Below, one piece after another: positions 36,466 to 48,366 of a stretch of 64,000 nucleotides of DNA. Position numbers and translations under genes: made by a program. Under the pieces are notes generated by a model. The model had not been told where the DNA came from. It made no database searches and saw only the letters and a program-made list of their open reading frames with translations. How positions within the stretch are numbered: position 1 is the first letter of the stretch; each line of letters opens with the position of its first letter. Source of the stretch: Anisodus tanguticus. Lineage: Eukaryota; Streptophyta; Magnoliopsida; Solanales; Solanaceae. Location of the stretch: NCBI GenBank assembly GCA_034509755.1, contig CM067543.1, positions 55,484,653-55,548,652 of the forward strand, read 5' to 3'.

Positions 36466-36657
36466 TTCCCTTGTCCTACCTGAATTAATACTATCATTAT
36501 CTATGTATTAAAACACACACCAATAATTAGTTGATCCCTTTTCCTATCTGAACTATCACTATCGTTCAGGTATAACTAATGGTTGAGGTGTGTTTTGATA
36601 CATAGATGATGATAGTCTAGATAGCAAAAGGGAACAACTAATAGTTAAGGTGTGAAA
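36466..36657. mobile_element. remaining part of the palindromic MITE
   Basis: ATCTATGTATTAAAACACAC in the left arm (about 36498) is mirrored by GTGTGTTTTGATACATAGAT in the right arm (about 36587-36608). With the piece at 29946-29973 the two arms pair almost end to end, from TTTCACACTTTAACTA to AGTTAAGGTGTGAAA. Confidence 0.75.
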
Positions 36658-37266
36658 CTCGCATAAAAACTAAAAATTATATATTTTTTTTTTTTATTAA
36701 CTCTTTATTTAAAATATAGTATTAATTTGAGATAAATTTCATCGGAGCTACCTAATCATAAAATTTCATTCGATCCGACAAAATTTAAATTTAAGCGTAG
36801 ATATTGTTGTTAGAGATTAAATTTATGTCACTTTTTACTTTATGCATTCAGTAATCAAAATTTATTAGTTTATAATTAGTGTTGTGTTGGATAAGCTTAC
36901 TTAGAAATAAAGTGTTCTTTTTATCAAAAGGTTTTCCCTTTTCAAAAAGCTTTTTTGGGCCGTGTGTAAGATAGACCCTCGAGTGAAAAGGCAGCAAAGA
37001 GTTTGAGCACAAGAATCAACCATCGAGCATGGACAAAAGTTAGCTTAGGTGATTCGACAGACAGTATCAAACTGAAAGGTCATTGCTGAACAGATAAATA
37101 TTATTATATTAGGAATAACAGACTAATCTTTCCTAAAGAGCTACATCGATTAAAAAATTTGACACCTCGATGTTGGAGCTTCACTATCTGAATAATTGAT
37201 CATCTTTGATTAAAGATTAAAAGTTTGTAACTATACCACCACATTAAAGTATAAGTAATAGATTTA

Positions 37267-37510
37267 CTCCCTTCGTTTCTCCACTATTGATTTTGCATAC
37301 CCCTTAAAAAATAATAAATAAAGTAGATAATTTACTATGATACTTATATTAATTGATGCATAATTTTAATAAATTTAAAAAATAATTTGAAATGACTAAT
37401 TAATACTATAGGTGACAGAAAAAAAAATTATTTTTTCTTGATATGTTAAAAATGACTAGTAAAAGTAAAATTCATTTTTAATATAATGAACAAATAAAAG
37501 TGAACCGATT
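37267..37510. mobile_element. degenerate Stowaway-like MITE
   Basis: It begins CTCCCTTCGTTTCTCCAC after a TA and ends AATAAAAGTGAACCGATTA. The internal order (CACCCCTTA-like, ATTGATGCATAATTTTAA, TCTTGATATG, AAAAGTGAAC) follows the better preserved copy at 45410-45702. Confidence 0.6.
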
Positions 37511-39426
37511 AAATATGTCAATTGCTGCGGGCATGTGTGTTAAGTGCTTGAAGTCAATTGGTTGCAACAATGGTAGCATAGACAAAAAGATTGTTTACAT
37601 GTGGTGGGGGTTGTGTGTTTGCCTATTCATAAAGAAACACACCACATTTTTCTATACGTAAGACTTGACATAAGGATGTCGTAATATGTGACATAAATTA
37701 ACTTTAGAATTTATTTCCCTAACACAACTACCCATGATCGGAGCGGAGGTACAATTATTATGAATTCATCAAAATTTAATAATTTTAGTTTAAACTAACT
37801 TATATAAATTATTTGATGAGATTTTAACAGTCTCTGTATCTTACAAGATGTACGTGTATAACAATATATGTAAGCCTCTTTAAATTCTATTTGTGAGATC
37901 GGATTGTGTTTATTGTTATTATTATACATATAAATTCAAAACTTATAAGCTACCTTTTAAAAATTGGAGTTTATAAACTCATCAAAATCCTAAGTACATT
38001 TCTATCCATAATAATCGATAGAGACCATATGCATCATACACATGTATGCACAAGTTTTTTACTTTTTTGGCATTTTTATTTGTGCGTAAATCTAAGAACT
38101 CATTCAACTTGGGCCAAGTTAATTATTTTTTTTTATTTTATATTTTGCATATGAAATATGACATGACACTCTAAAATAGGTAGTTAGATTAATAACATAT
38201 ATTAAATATAGTGAATTAGTTTAAGAATCCCCCCCCCCCCCCCCCATTTCTTTTCGTAACACTAATGTTTTTTGTGGTTTACAAAATTATGTTTTCTCTT
38301 TATTTTGATTTTTTAACAATTTAAACATGAAACATATCAAGCTCGTAAATTTTTATTTTGTCATTGAATGATTTAATTCTCTAATATTGAATTTTCTGCT
38401 AATTACAAAGAGTTTTATACAATTCTAAACAAATGAGTATATTTTAAAGGTAAAATAGTCTATTTTTAATAAAAATTATTACCAAAACGAATAAAATAAG
38501 GAATGTCACGTAATTAACTTTATCTGGAGTGTAATGCCATATTTTTGATACAAAATATAAGAAATTAAGTGATTTTTTTAAATTAATTTAGCCAAAGTCG
38601 GATGACTTTATTTGACAATAGATAGAGAAGTAATTTTTATGCGATAAATTTTAAATTAGATGGCTAATGTGAATAGAAAAATATTTTTTATGTGATCAAC
38701 TCAAAATTGAATGATCATTAGTAACATTTACTCAAGTGAGATTTTCCGGCAAAAACAATTTGAAGTAGTCGTGTTCTAAAAAGTGTGTTGTATACAGAGT
38801 AAAAAAGTCTAAAATGACAACCAAGAAAGATTTCCTTATCATGGATGTATAATATCAGTCCAATGTCACTTTATACTAATTGTTTCTTTTCTCTTCTTTT
38901 CTTTTACCATCTCTCTCCTTGTATTTGGAATATTATTATAACTTATAAGTGTCCATGTGCATGAATTTTTGGAAATGCCAGTCTCGAAATGTTACACACA
39001 GTCAAACGACCCAACCAAACTGAACTGGCAATGAAGAAAAAGGAAAATTCACCTCCAATAACGAAATTTCAAATAACTAGGCTGATGGGACTTGCAACAA
39101 GTCTCCAAACAAATAAAGTACGGGTCCTAAATGTACTCCTTATCTTTAACGCAAGCTTCTATGTTTTTTCAAATAAACATGATTTTTTTTTGTTGATAAG
39201 GGAAATCATTGTCGCTATCCTTTTGACGCATATAACGTAAGCCCCGCTCAAATGTTAATAGCACGCAAACATCACATGAGAGGTAAATTATACTAACAAG
39301 CCTCGTGCGCCGAGCTTGACCGATAAAGCATGCAACTACCCGATTTTGAACCCGAGACCGCCCTTTTGGAGATCACATGCTTAACCAACTCATTCTTAAT
39401 TTAGAATACAAGTTTAGTGTACAGAA
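37511..39426. other. intergenic, no gene seen
   Basis: AT-rich DNA with a 17-C run at 38229-38245. No reading frame resembles a known protein. Bases 39330-39380 (ATTTTGAACCCGAGACCGCC) resemble a reversed B-box/SINE head, but too little remains to call it. Confidence 0.5.
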
Positions 39427-40400
39427 TGTTGGAAATTTGCCTTTGATAGGGATTTCGTCCACCCATCTTTACTGACTTAAACACTAGGGTTCCGCATGTT
39501 GGAGACTTTGGTTCTTCACACGTGAATAATCTACTATGTAAGTAGATGACCGTAGGGCCAATGATCATCAAATTTTGTTAAGAAATGAAAGAGATATTGG
39601 TCCACAAAGTAAGGTGTTTGAGGCATGAAAAATATGGTGTGGAACAAATCTCCCTTGTCGGTATGGAAAGGAAGAATTGTTCATTTTATAAGCCTCAAAA
39701 GTGGACAAGGGTTTGAGACCCCAAGGGGTAGCCATGTGTTTGAAGGAGGGAGGACATAGGTGTGCTTAGGTTCAAGACTAGGCCCACACGCGAGCCACCA
39801 CCCGCCCGGGCTGGGCTGGGCTATTGGGCTTCTTCTGATATTATCTTTTTGGACCCAAAATTGCTTAGTATTTACAGTTTGGTCCCTGGAGTTTCAGGAA
39901 AGATAAAATTGGGAAAAGGCTCACTGGACTGGTTTTGGAGCATTGAATCTCCATTACTTGCCACTTGAATTTGGCCATTATTTGGCTGATTGTAACCCCT
40001 CAATAAGTGTCATTACATGGCTATTGAAAGCCATTAGTTGGCTAGTTGAGAGGTCATCCTCCTTACACTATAAATTGAGGCCTTTGGCTCAATTGTTCAG
40101 GACTTAGAAATTTTCAGAAATCTTCTTCTTCATCTGTAGCATCATTTCATTACTCAAAGTTCTTCAATAGTAACATTTGCGTTTCCTTTGCTCATTTGTT
40201 AAGTTGATGTTTTATCTTTGGAGACTATTGCCCATAATGTAAGAGGATATATACGGGGCAATCTTGTCTTAAAGACAGAGTGTCATCACTCGACTCAGCG
40301 AAGTTTCAAAGTAGTTGTAATCGTTCTTATTTTCAGTTTGTTGTAATCGTTAGTAGTTTATCATTTCTGGCTATTTGTAATAATTACTTACTTCCCGTTT
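39427..40400 (+). repeat. lone copia LTR, right end lost
   Basis: It begins TGTTGGAAATTTGCCTTTGA and follows the LTR of the element at 58772-64000 block by block: ACTTAAACACTAGGGTTCC, GTAGATGACCGTAGGGCCAA, GAAATGAAAGAGATATTGGT, CTGATATTATCTTTTTGG and GGGGCAATCTTGTCTTAAAG. The expected CCAACA end is missing; similarity fades near 40400 and no internal region follows. It is either a solo LTR with a decayed end or a truncated one. Confidence 0.75.
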
Positions 40401-40855
40401 TCTGCAATTGTTGTAACCCACACATAATACGTAAATTGGTTGTAAAAATTTTAGAAAATTGAACAACAAAAGTATATTTAAAAATTACAATTTTCACCAT
40501 CGAAAAATATGAATGTATGTTACATATTTATCATATTTTCTAATGTATAATTATGGTAGGATTGTGATCCTTATTTTAGAAGGATTCAACATTGTACACC
40601 TATATATATTTATATTAATGAGAAAGACTCCTCAAAGGAGATTAATACAATTACTTATCATTGTAACCAAACGACCCCTTAAAGTTTTATCAATTGATTA
40701 ACACGTCCTCCACCCCCCCCCCCCCCCCCCCCCAAAAAAAACACATTACTTACCTTCTGATAATTGAGGTGGTTGTATGTTGGTACTAATTCAATTTTTT
40801 AGCATTAAAACAAAAATACATCTGACTTTACAACATATGGAGTTGACTCTAAAAA
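40401..40855. other. intergenic, no gene seen
   Basis: AT-rich, with a 21-C run at 40713-40733 followed by A8. Nothing coding. Confidence 0.5.
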
Positions 40856-43800
40856 TTAGTTTGAAACTTTGAATTATAAATTTGATGTATATCTAGTGTA
40901 CAAAGTTTGTATACTTGTAGGGGTCTTCTATGTATAGAGTTAGTATTCTCGTTGGAGTATATCACGGCCGTAATCTATAAAAGAACACCTTGCTCTTTCA
41001 ATTGAATAACATCGATTGCTCACTATTTAACATGATATCGGAGCAATAGAAAATAAGATCAAAATGACAGAAAACTCTACCAATAACAACAATAATGAAG
41101 CAGCAAATTCTCCATACACGCTACAACCAACTGATAATCCTGGAGTGTCTCTGGTCACATGTTTGCTCACACAAGATAACTATTCGACGTGGCGGAGGGC
41201 CATGACCAATGCCTTGTTGGCTAAATCAAAGTTCGGCTTAGTTGACGGTAGTCTTCCGCGACCTACAACAAACGGGAAATTCCATGGGTGCCTTTATCAT
41301 TTCCAAAGCCAAGCATTGGTTTCAGCTCTTCTGTCAAATAAAGACCAAACTGTTTTGTAGCATCAACGCCTTGGTCATGTGTCCTTCATTTCTAAACTTC
41401 AGTTTGTTAATTTCAATAAGTTAGATGATTATTGTGATGCTTGACACCGAGCTAAGCAAATTCGAAAGTCGTTTCCTGTTAGTTCTATTAAATCTAAAGA
41501 AGCCTGTGATTTATGGGGTCCCTATCATTCACCTTCATTGTCAAAGTCACATTATTTCTTGACCATCATGGATGATTTTACCAGAACTACTTGGGTGTAT
41601 TTGCTTAAGTCTAAAACTGAAGTTTTTCATTTGTTAATTTCCTTTCTTGCCATGATACAATGACAATTTAATCGTCTTGTTAAGATCATTCGTAGTGACA
41701 ACGGCACAGAATTTACAAATATTTTACTCCAACAATGCTGTCAGCAAGAAGGAATTCTAAACCAGTCTTCTTGTATCTCTACACCCCAATAAAATGGTGT
41801 AGTAGAACGCAAACACCGACATTTACTTGATGTAGCTAGATCGTTAAGGTTCCATATTGGTTTACCAATAAAATTTTGGGGTGAGTGCATTCTAACAGCA
41901 GCTTATTTAATAAATTACACACCGACGCCCTTTTTATCCGGAAAAAGCCTGTATGAGTTGTTGTTCTCCTCAAAACCTTCTTATGCACATTTACGTGTTT
42001 TTGGATGCATCTGTTATGCTTCAGTTATTCCACGATTTCGTGATAAATTTCATGACAAAGCCACACCTTGTATTTTCCTAGGTTATTCATAAGGTCAAAA
42101 ACGTTATAAGGTTTATGATCTAAAAACACATCATGACGTGATTTTTCATGAGAGAGTATACTCCTCTTACAAAGCAACCACGAGTACCTTTGCCATTGCC
42201 AATTGATGATCTGAATCAAACTTTACCAAGTCAAAGTCCATCACAAGCAAATCTCAATCCTAGCATAATACACCCAAACATGGTTCCAAGTGACACCATA
42301 ACTGACCACCAATCACAAGATCAGATTATTGAACCATCAAGAGCACCTACTGTTCCAACTCGACCTCAACGCACCAAAACCCAACCAGCACACCTTTAAG
42401 ATTTTTTGGTCAATCTCCCAAACAATAATAAAGGTTCTTCTTCAGGCTCGTCCAACACAGCTTGCTCAGGTATTGGTCCAGATTATGCTTTATCTCACTA
42501 TATCTCCTACTCCAGTTTTTCCACAGCTCATACATGTTTTCTGTCGGCCATTACCCACCATAATGAGCCAACATCTTATAAACAAGTAGTACAGGTAGAT
42601 CACTGGAAGCAGGCCATGAGAAAAGAGCTGGAAGCACTTGAACAGAACCACACGTGGAATAAAAGAGCTATTGGTTGTAAATGGGTCTACAAAATCAAAT
42701 TTAACTCTGATGGATCAATTGAGCCCTATAAGGCGCGCCTTGTCGCCAAAGGATACAACCAAATTGAAGGCTTAGATTATAATGAGACATTTGCTCCAAT
42801 TGCGAAACTCACTACAGTTCGTACCCTTTTAGCTATTGCAGTTGTGAGAAATCGAGAACTTAATCAACTGGATGTGCATAATGCATTTATTCATGGAGAT
42901 TTACATGAAGAAGTTTACATGCAACCACCACCTGGATATTTGTCGGCTGAAAATAGAGTTTGCCGCCTTCGTCGGTCACTTTATGAATTAAAGCAGGCTT
43001 CAAGGCAATGATTCGCTAAGATTTCTACTGCTATTTTAAGGTTTGGCTTTACACAATCCAAGGCTGACACTTCCTTATTTGTTTATCGACGAGGAACTTC
43101 TTTTGCAGCCGTTCTTGTATATGTAGATGTGTCATTGTTACCACTAATGATTCTTTCAATTTGAAAGCTTTAAAGGACTACTTAGCATCCTGATTTTCTG
43201 TAAAAGATTTGGGTCTTCTTTAGTATTTTCTTGGTCTAGAAGTCGCTCGCAGTTCAAAAGGAATAGTTCTTTCACAGCGAAAATACATGCTGGATATTTT
43301 AAAAGAAACGGGCATGCTGGCATCTAAACCAGTAAAATTTTCCATGGAGCAGCATCATCGTTTAGCTTTGGATGAAAGTTCTCTTCTTCAGGACCCTGAG
43401 CCCTTTCGCAGATTAGTTGGGAGGTTGATTTACCTCTCTGTTACTAGGCCTGATATTTGTTATTCAGTTCATTTGATATCTCAATTCATGCACCAACCTC
43501 GACATAATCATTGGTTAGTTGCTCTCCGAATATTGCGCTATTTAAAGCTTGCACCAGGCCAAGGTATTTTTCTTTCAACATCAAGTCCACTTTCTATAAA
43601 AAGGATTTTGTGACTCGGATTGGGCAAGTTGTCCACTCACCCGTCGTTCAACCAGAGGGTATCTCATATTTCTTGGTCATTCACCTATTCCATGGAAGAG
43701 CAAGAAACAAATAACTATGTCGCGCTCTTCTGCTGAAGCAGAATACCATTCCATGGCAACAACTGCTTGTGAGATCATTTGGTTACGCCAATTACTTTCA

Positions 43801-44261
43801 ACTTATGTGTCCCTCATTCGGATCCAGTTTCTTTATATTGTGAAAGTCAAGCTGCACGCCATATTGCCAATAATTCAGTCTATCATGAACAGACTAAGCA
43901 TATTGAGGTGGACTGCCATTTTGTTAGGGATTGCATTCAACGGGGTTTGCTGGTTTGTCATCACATTTCAACACAACATCAACTTGCTGATGTTTTTACT
44001 AAAGCTTTAGGTGCGCATCAGTTTCAAATCTTAATTGCCAAGTTGGTCATTCGGGACCTCCATACTCCAACTTGAGGGGGCGTAATAGAATACCCGGTAG
44101 TTAGTTACAGATAAACATTAGTTTGAATTTTAAATTGATGTATATCTGATGTACAAAGTTTGTATACTTGTAGGGGTCTTCTATAGAGTTTGTGTTCTTG
44201 TAGGAGTATATCACGGTTGTACTCTTTCAATTGAATAACATCGATTGCTAACTGTTCACCA
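40856..44261 (+). mobile_element. small Ty1/copia element, internally deleted
   Basis: The 5' LTR remnant (40856-41032) and 3' LTR (44083-44261) share GATGTATATC, ACAAAGTTTGTATACTTGTA and CTCTTTCAATTGAATAACAT. The primer-binding site TGATATCGGAGCAA (41033-41046) is a variant of the tRNA-Met site. The polypurine tract CTTGAGGGGGCG precedes 44083. The outer start of the 5' LTR is not recognisable and no target duplication was found. Confidence 0.85.
41064..44075 (+). pseudogene. copia Gag-Pol relic with gag-protease deletion
   Basis: Gag starts at 41064 (MTENSTNNNNNEAANSPYTL; DNYSTWRRAMTNALLAKSKF) but stops after about 70 recognisable residues. Within 100 bp the frame is at HQRLGHVSFISKL, the pre-integrase motif, so the rest of Gag and the whole protease are missing. 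Integrase follows with KSHYFLTIMDDFTRTTWVYL, RSDNGTEF and NGVVERKHRHLLDVARS, broken by TAG/TGA/TAA stops. Reverse transcriptase (42406-43011) has GCKWVYKIKFNSDGSIEPYK and LNQLDVHNAFIHGDLHEEVY. The YVDD box is damaged (YVDV plus a frame change near 43125). RNase H ends the relic with MSRSSAEAEYHSMATTACE and TKHIEVDCHFVRD. Confidence 0.85.
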
Positions 44262-45409
44262 GATTTAACATCATTCATAGGCCCAAAAACAATTATAGAT
44301 TCCTCATGTGAATACTCTACACTCCAATCAAACTATATATATTTAATAAATTCTTATTTATTCGGTTTTCAATCTTACAAAATTGAATTCTTGACTTTAT
44401 CCTATTGGCAGCCTGGCAATGACATTTTCTTGTCTGTTTATTAATTCTACGCTATTTTATTGGAAGAAAGCATCTTTATTATAGCAGCTCAAACTTTAAT
44501 ACGAAGAAAGAATTGTAAGCGTCCACATTCTAGAAAATGTTCTTTAACCTTGATATAATTCTACTTTTTTGTTCATGGCAGAATATTAAATACCAGTTTA
44601 AAGGATAGTAGCAATTCAATATCTAACTATAACAGTTTTCATGCTAGAATTCCTTAATTCTATATATACTAGTGTACTAAAAAAATGTTCGTCGTAATCA
44701 AAAGAGTATAAGCTAAAACCTTGAAAATTTTTAACTTTTATAAGAAAATAGTTTAATTAAATAAGGTCAATATCCTATCCACAATTGGACCCTTTTTGTT
44801 ACTATAGCAATCAAAACAAGTTCATTTAGCTTTCTAACACCAAGAGATATTCATGCAAACCTCAAAACTTACTCTATAGGACACAATTTGACTAAATATA
44901 AAATTTAAGAAAGCAAATCCTTTGGAATTTATTATATTTGTATTAAAAAAATTAAATCTAATTCGACTCCAAAATTAACTCATATGAGAAAAATTACGCA
45001 AAACTATATATAAGACGACAATTTATTCTCTCAATCAATGCGTACGAAACTTAGCACTCTCCCACACACACTGATGATCAACTGGTGCATGATAATTAAA
45101 CATAGGGCCCACTTTTGACACAACAACATGGATTGATGAGTATGAAAAAATAAACATTGAACTTATCTTAAACTCAAAAGCTAGCTCATGAAGAAAAGAA
45201 TGGGTAAGACCATTCATTCTCTCAATCAACATGGATCTTAACTCTTGAAAGTCCTAAGCATGTCATGAGATTTTTATGGCTAAGAAACCATTTCTTTAAG
45301 GTAATATGAGAAACTTAAAATTAAATTAGTTTTAAATATATTATTAATTTTAAATAAACTAATAAGAAAATAGTGTCTCTTACCCCACTTCATTCTTGTC
45401 GTTCTTTCA
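44262..45409. other. intergenic, no gene seen
   Basis: AT-rich DNA without recognisable genes or repeats. Short frames here show no protein similarity that I can identify. Confidence 0.5.
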
Positions 45410-45702
45410 CTCCCTCCGTTTTTTTTACTTGGCCTATATATTTCACCCGTTCACTTTTACTTGTCCACTTTTGACTTTGCACGCCCCTTAATAAAATAAT
45501 TAATGAAATTTATATTTTATCATGATACCCATATTAATTGATGTATAATTTTAATGGACTTAAAAATGATTTGGAATGAGTAATTAATGTTAACAGTAAA
45601 AAAGGGAAAATAAATTGTTTTTGTCTTGATATGCTGAATTTGACAAGTAAAAGTGAAAATCTATTTTAAGTATAGTGGACAAATAAAAGTGAACGGAGGG
45701 AG
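45410..45702. mobile_element. Stowaway-like MITE, 293 bp
   Basis: It begins CTCCCTCCGTTTTTTTTAC and ends AAAAGTGAACGGAGGGAG, the classic CTCCCTCCG inverted end. Subterminal TTTTACTTGTCC and GGACAAATAAAAGTG also pair. The flanking TA duplication has decayed. Confidence 0.8.
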
Positions 45703-45887
45703 TCCTAAAAATAGATTTTCTTTTTTTACTCCATTTTAGCAAATCAAGAGAGATTATATTTTGTTTCAGGATTACTCTTATCATTAAGTACTAAATAAAG
45801 TATTAATAGTCAAACTTAAATTTTCAAAGCATGATTATTAATGTGTTAATTTAGTAAAAATTAACTCCTAATAAATATATTAAGTAG

Positions 45888-46362
45888 GCGTTTTGACATG
45901 CGATTTCATCTTATGATTTCATCTCACCGTCTGGACATGCGATTTCATCTCATGAGATGAAATCCCAAATCATCAAAAAAGGCATGATTTGAGATTTCAA
46001 ATCATGATTTTAAAATTTTTAAATGTAAAAGTTTGTCCATAAGTTTATATTTTATAAAAATAGATCCAACTCATGTTTAATTTTTTATTTTATTGAACTA
46101 AAGTTTGATCAATTGGTGTTGTATTTTTTAGAAAGACCTTCTAGTAGCGTATTAGTTTTGTTATTAACTATGACTTGCTCATTTGGTAAGATTGTATAAG
46201 AATTGAGAAAGATTTAATGGTTTTCACAACTTGTGGGGGTTTTATGTCTATAAGAAAAAATATAACTTAAGAAGTCCAAATCGCATGACAAAACAAAACT
46301 TCAACTTCAAATTATCACGATTTCATATCGTGATTTCAAATTATGTCCAAACGGCTCCTAAG
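45888..46362. mobile_element. MITE with GGCGTTTTGACAT / ATGTCCAAACGGCTCC ends
   Basis: The left end AGGCGTTTTGACATGCGATT and right end AAATTATGTCCAAACGGCTC are imperfect inverted repeats. Inside, the words GATTTCATCTCATGAGATGA and ATCACGATTTCATATCGTGA are near-palindromes. It shares its end motif with 27914-28113. Confidence 0.65.
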
Positions 46363-46549
46363 TGGAGGGTCAAATCAACATGAGTAAAGTAAAATGGAAT
46401 GGAGAGAGTACCATTTTAGGATCTTATGCTTGTGAAGGAAAATGAAGTCAACTGCCATGTGAATTACAACACCTCTGTCGTATGAAAAAATGCAATGTCA
46501 TCAATTGACTTGGAGGTCTCATGTTCCTTGTTTTTTAGGAATCAACTTT

Positions 46550-47275
46550 CCAAGATATTGGAAATCTTCACTTTCAAACTAGCATTCAATTCATGCATTG
46601 AACATATTAATGTTGGGTTGGATATCTATGCTCTGTCAATATATATAGACAATTTCCACAATAGCCATCACGTGTTTACCAAGATAACATATTGATGAAA
46701 TCCCTTCTCCAAAACTTCGCCAGTCAAAGTAGAGGAGAAAAAGATCTATTGTCACATCCATCTGAAGTCTTTGCGTCCATAAATTCTAGTACTAGTTTAA
46801 TAACGAAAGATAAAAAGAACTAGTGATTGCTGAGTTGCTTAGAGTACAACAACAACATACCCAACCGGCAACAACATACCTAGTGTGATCCTACAAATAA
46901 AGTTTGGGAGGGTAAAATGTACGCAGACCTTATTTCTGTCTTTATGAGGCAGAGAGATTGTTTTTAAAGAGTTGCTTAGAGTCGGATCACAAATTTAAAA
47001 TAGGAAAACAGGACGGTTGAAAAACGTGATCATGTCATCTAAAAATTTAAGCGGTTAAAGAGAACTTTATTTATTTGATTATATTATCAATAAGGACATT
47101 CAATTCATTCATTGAACATTTTAACGTCGGGTTGTATCAATAGACAATTTGCACAACAGCCATCACGTGTTTACCAAGAATGATGAACCCCATCCTCCAA
47201 CTTCTCCACTAAAAGAAGAGGGGGAGAAGACCTATCGTCACATTCGACCAAAGTTTCTGCTTAATAAGCTATAGT
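46550..47275. repeat. diverged segmental duplication (two copies of about 200 bp)
   Basis: Bases 46580-46770 and 47095-47250 share, in order, ATTCAATTCATGCATTGAAC, GTTGGGTTGGAT, TAGACAATTTCCACAATAGC, CATCACGTGTTTACCAAGA and a GGAGAAAAAGATCTATTGTC-like block. A TS-type SINE lies between them. Confidence 0.65.
46849..46975 (-). mobile_element. TS-type SINE
   Basis: AACAACAACATACCCAACC...CAACAACATACCTAGTGTG, then GTTTGGGAGGGTAAAATGTA and CGCAGACCTTATTTCTGTC. A minus-strand copy of the TS-like family. Confidence 0.65.
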
Positions 47276-47794
47276 TTTACATGGAAAGATAAAAGGAATT
47301 ATCTAGTTAGACAGTCACAAATTAAAATAGGAAACCAAGATTTCTTGAACCAAAAACAAAACCACTTTAGGAATATGTTTTGGTCAACGTTGTCTGAAAG
47401 AGCTCGAGAATATGTTTGGTTAGAACTGAAACAGAATATATTCTCCTAGGAGTGAGATATTTTTCAAAATATATATACATATATACATATATATTAAATA
47501 TTATTAATAGTTGTAACAAATCTAAGAGTGTTTTCATGAAATTTTGTATACGAAAGATTAAGTAACAACATGTCTAAATATTAGTTGAATCAAAGAGCAA
47601 ATATTATTAAGTTAGAAGATAAAAGTAATTGTTAACAGTTAAAAGTTAAACTGTAACGAAAACGATTTCAGATTACAAAAAAGTCATTTTCACTCTTCTT
47701 ACAAAGATGTTTTTCTCGAAATTCTTTTTCTGGTAGCCAAAAACTAGATAATGACAAAAATATTTTCCGAAAGATGATCTTGGTTGTACTAAAT

Positions 47795-47908
47795 AAAAAC
47801 AACAAAATACTCAATGTAGTCCCACAAGTGGGGTCTAGGAAGGGTGGGATGTACACAACTTACCTCTACCTTTACATGATAGAGAGGTTTAGGATAGACC
47901 CTCGGTTA
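47795..47908 (-). mobile_element. TS-type SINE
   Basis: AACAACAAAATACTCAATGT, AAGTGGGGTCTAGGAAGGG, ACAACTTACCTCTACC and TAGGATAGACCCTCGG. Minus-strand copy, about 460 bp downstream of the triosephosphate isomerase stop codon. Confidence 0.65.
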
Positions 47909-48366
47909 AAAAAAAATGTACTGATGCATGAATGTTGTACTAAATAAAAGTAAACCTAAAATAACCCATAATCCCATAGGAGAGCTTATAAGGTCAAGAA
48001 GCTAAAAGAACTCACAGCAAATAGCAAATAGCAAATAGATCACCAATCAAGGGGTTTTCCACCAAAAGGAAATAGTAGTCATAGGTTAAGGACTCAAGGT
48101 TGAGAAGTCTGCTCCAGCCTCCTTGACCACACAGCAGTATTTCCAGAAAACATTCTCAGGCATGATGAGATGCACATTCTAATTTTATTAAACAATCCTG
48201 TCGCAGCCAAAAAAGTAGGGCAGTGCAATGTATGTCATTTTTATTGTACATGTAATGTAAGTTTCAAACTGCAACAAAGAGTACACAAAGACATTGACTT
48301 GATACAAGCCTACTGCATTGGAAGTCCTAGATCAAAAACTGCAAAATTCCAGTGGCGTGCAAGACC

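Noticed and set aside
39300..39380. Possible tRNA gene (GAACCCGAGACC-like block)
   Set aside because: No paired acceptor or anticodon arms could be built; at best a SINE head remnant.
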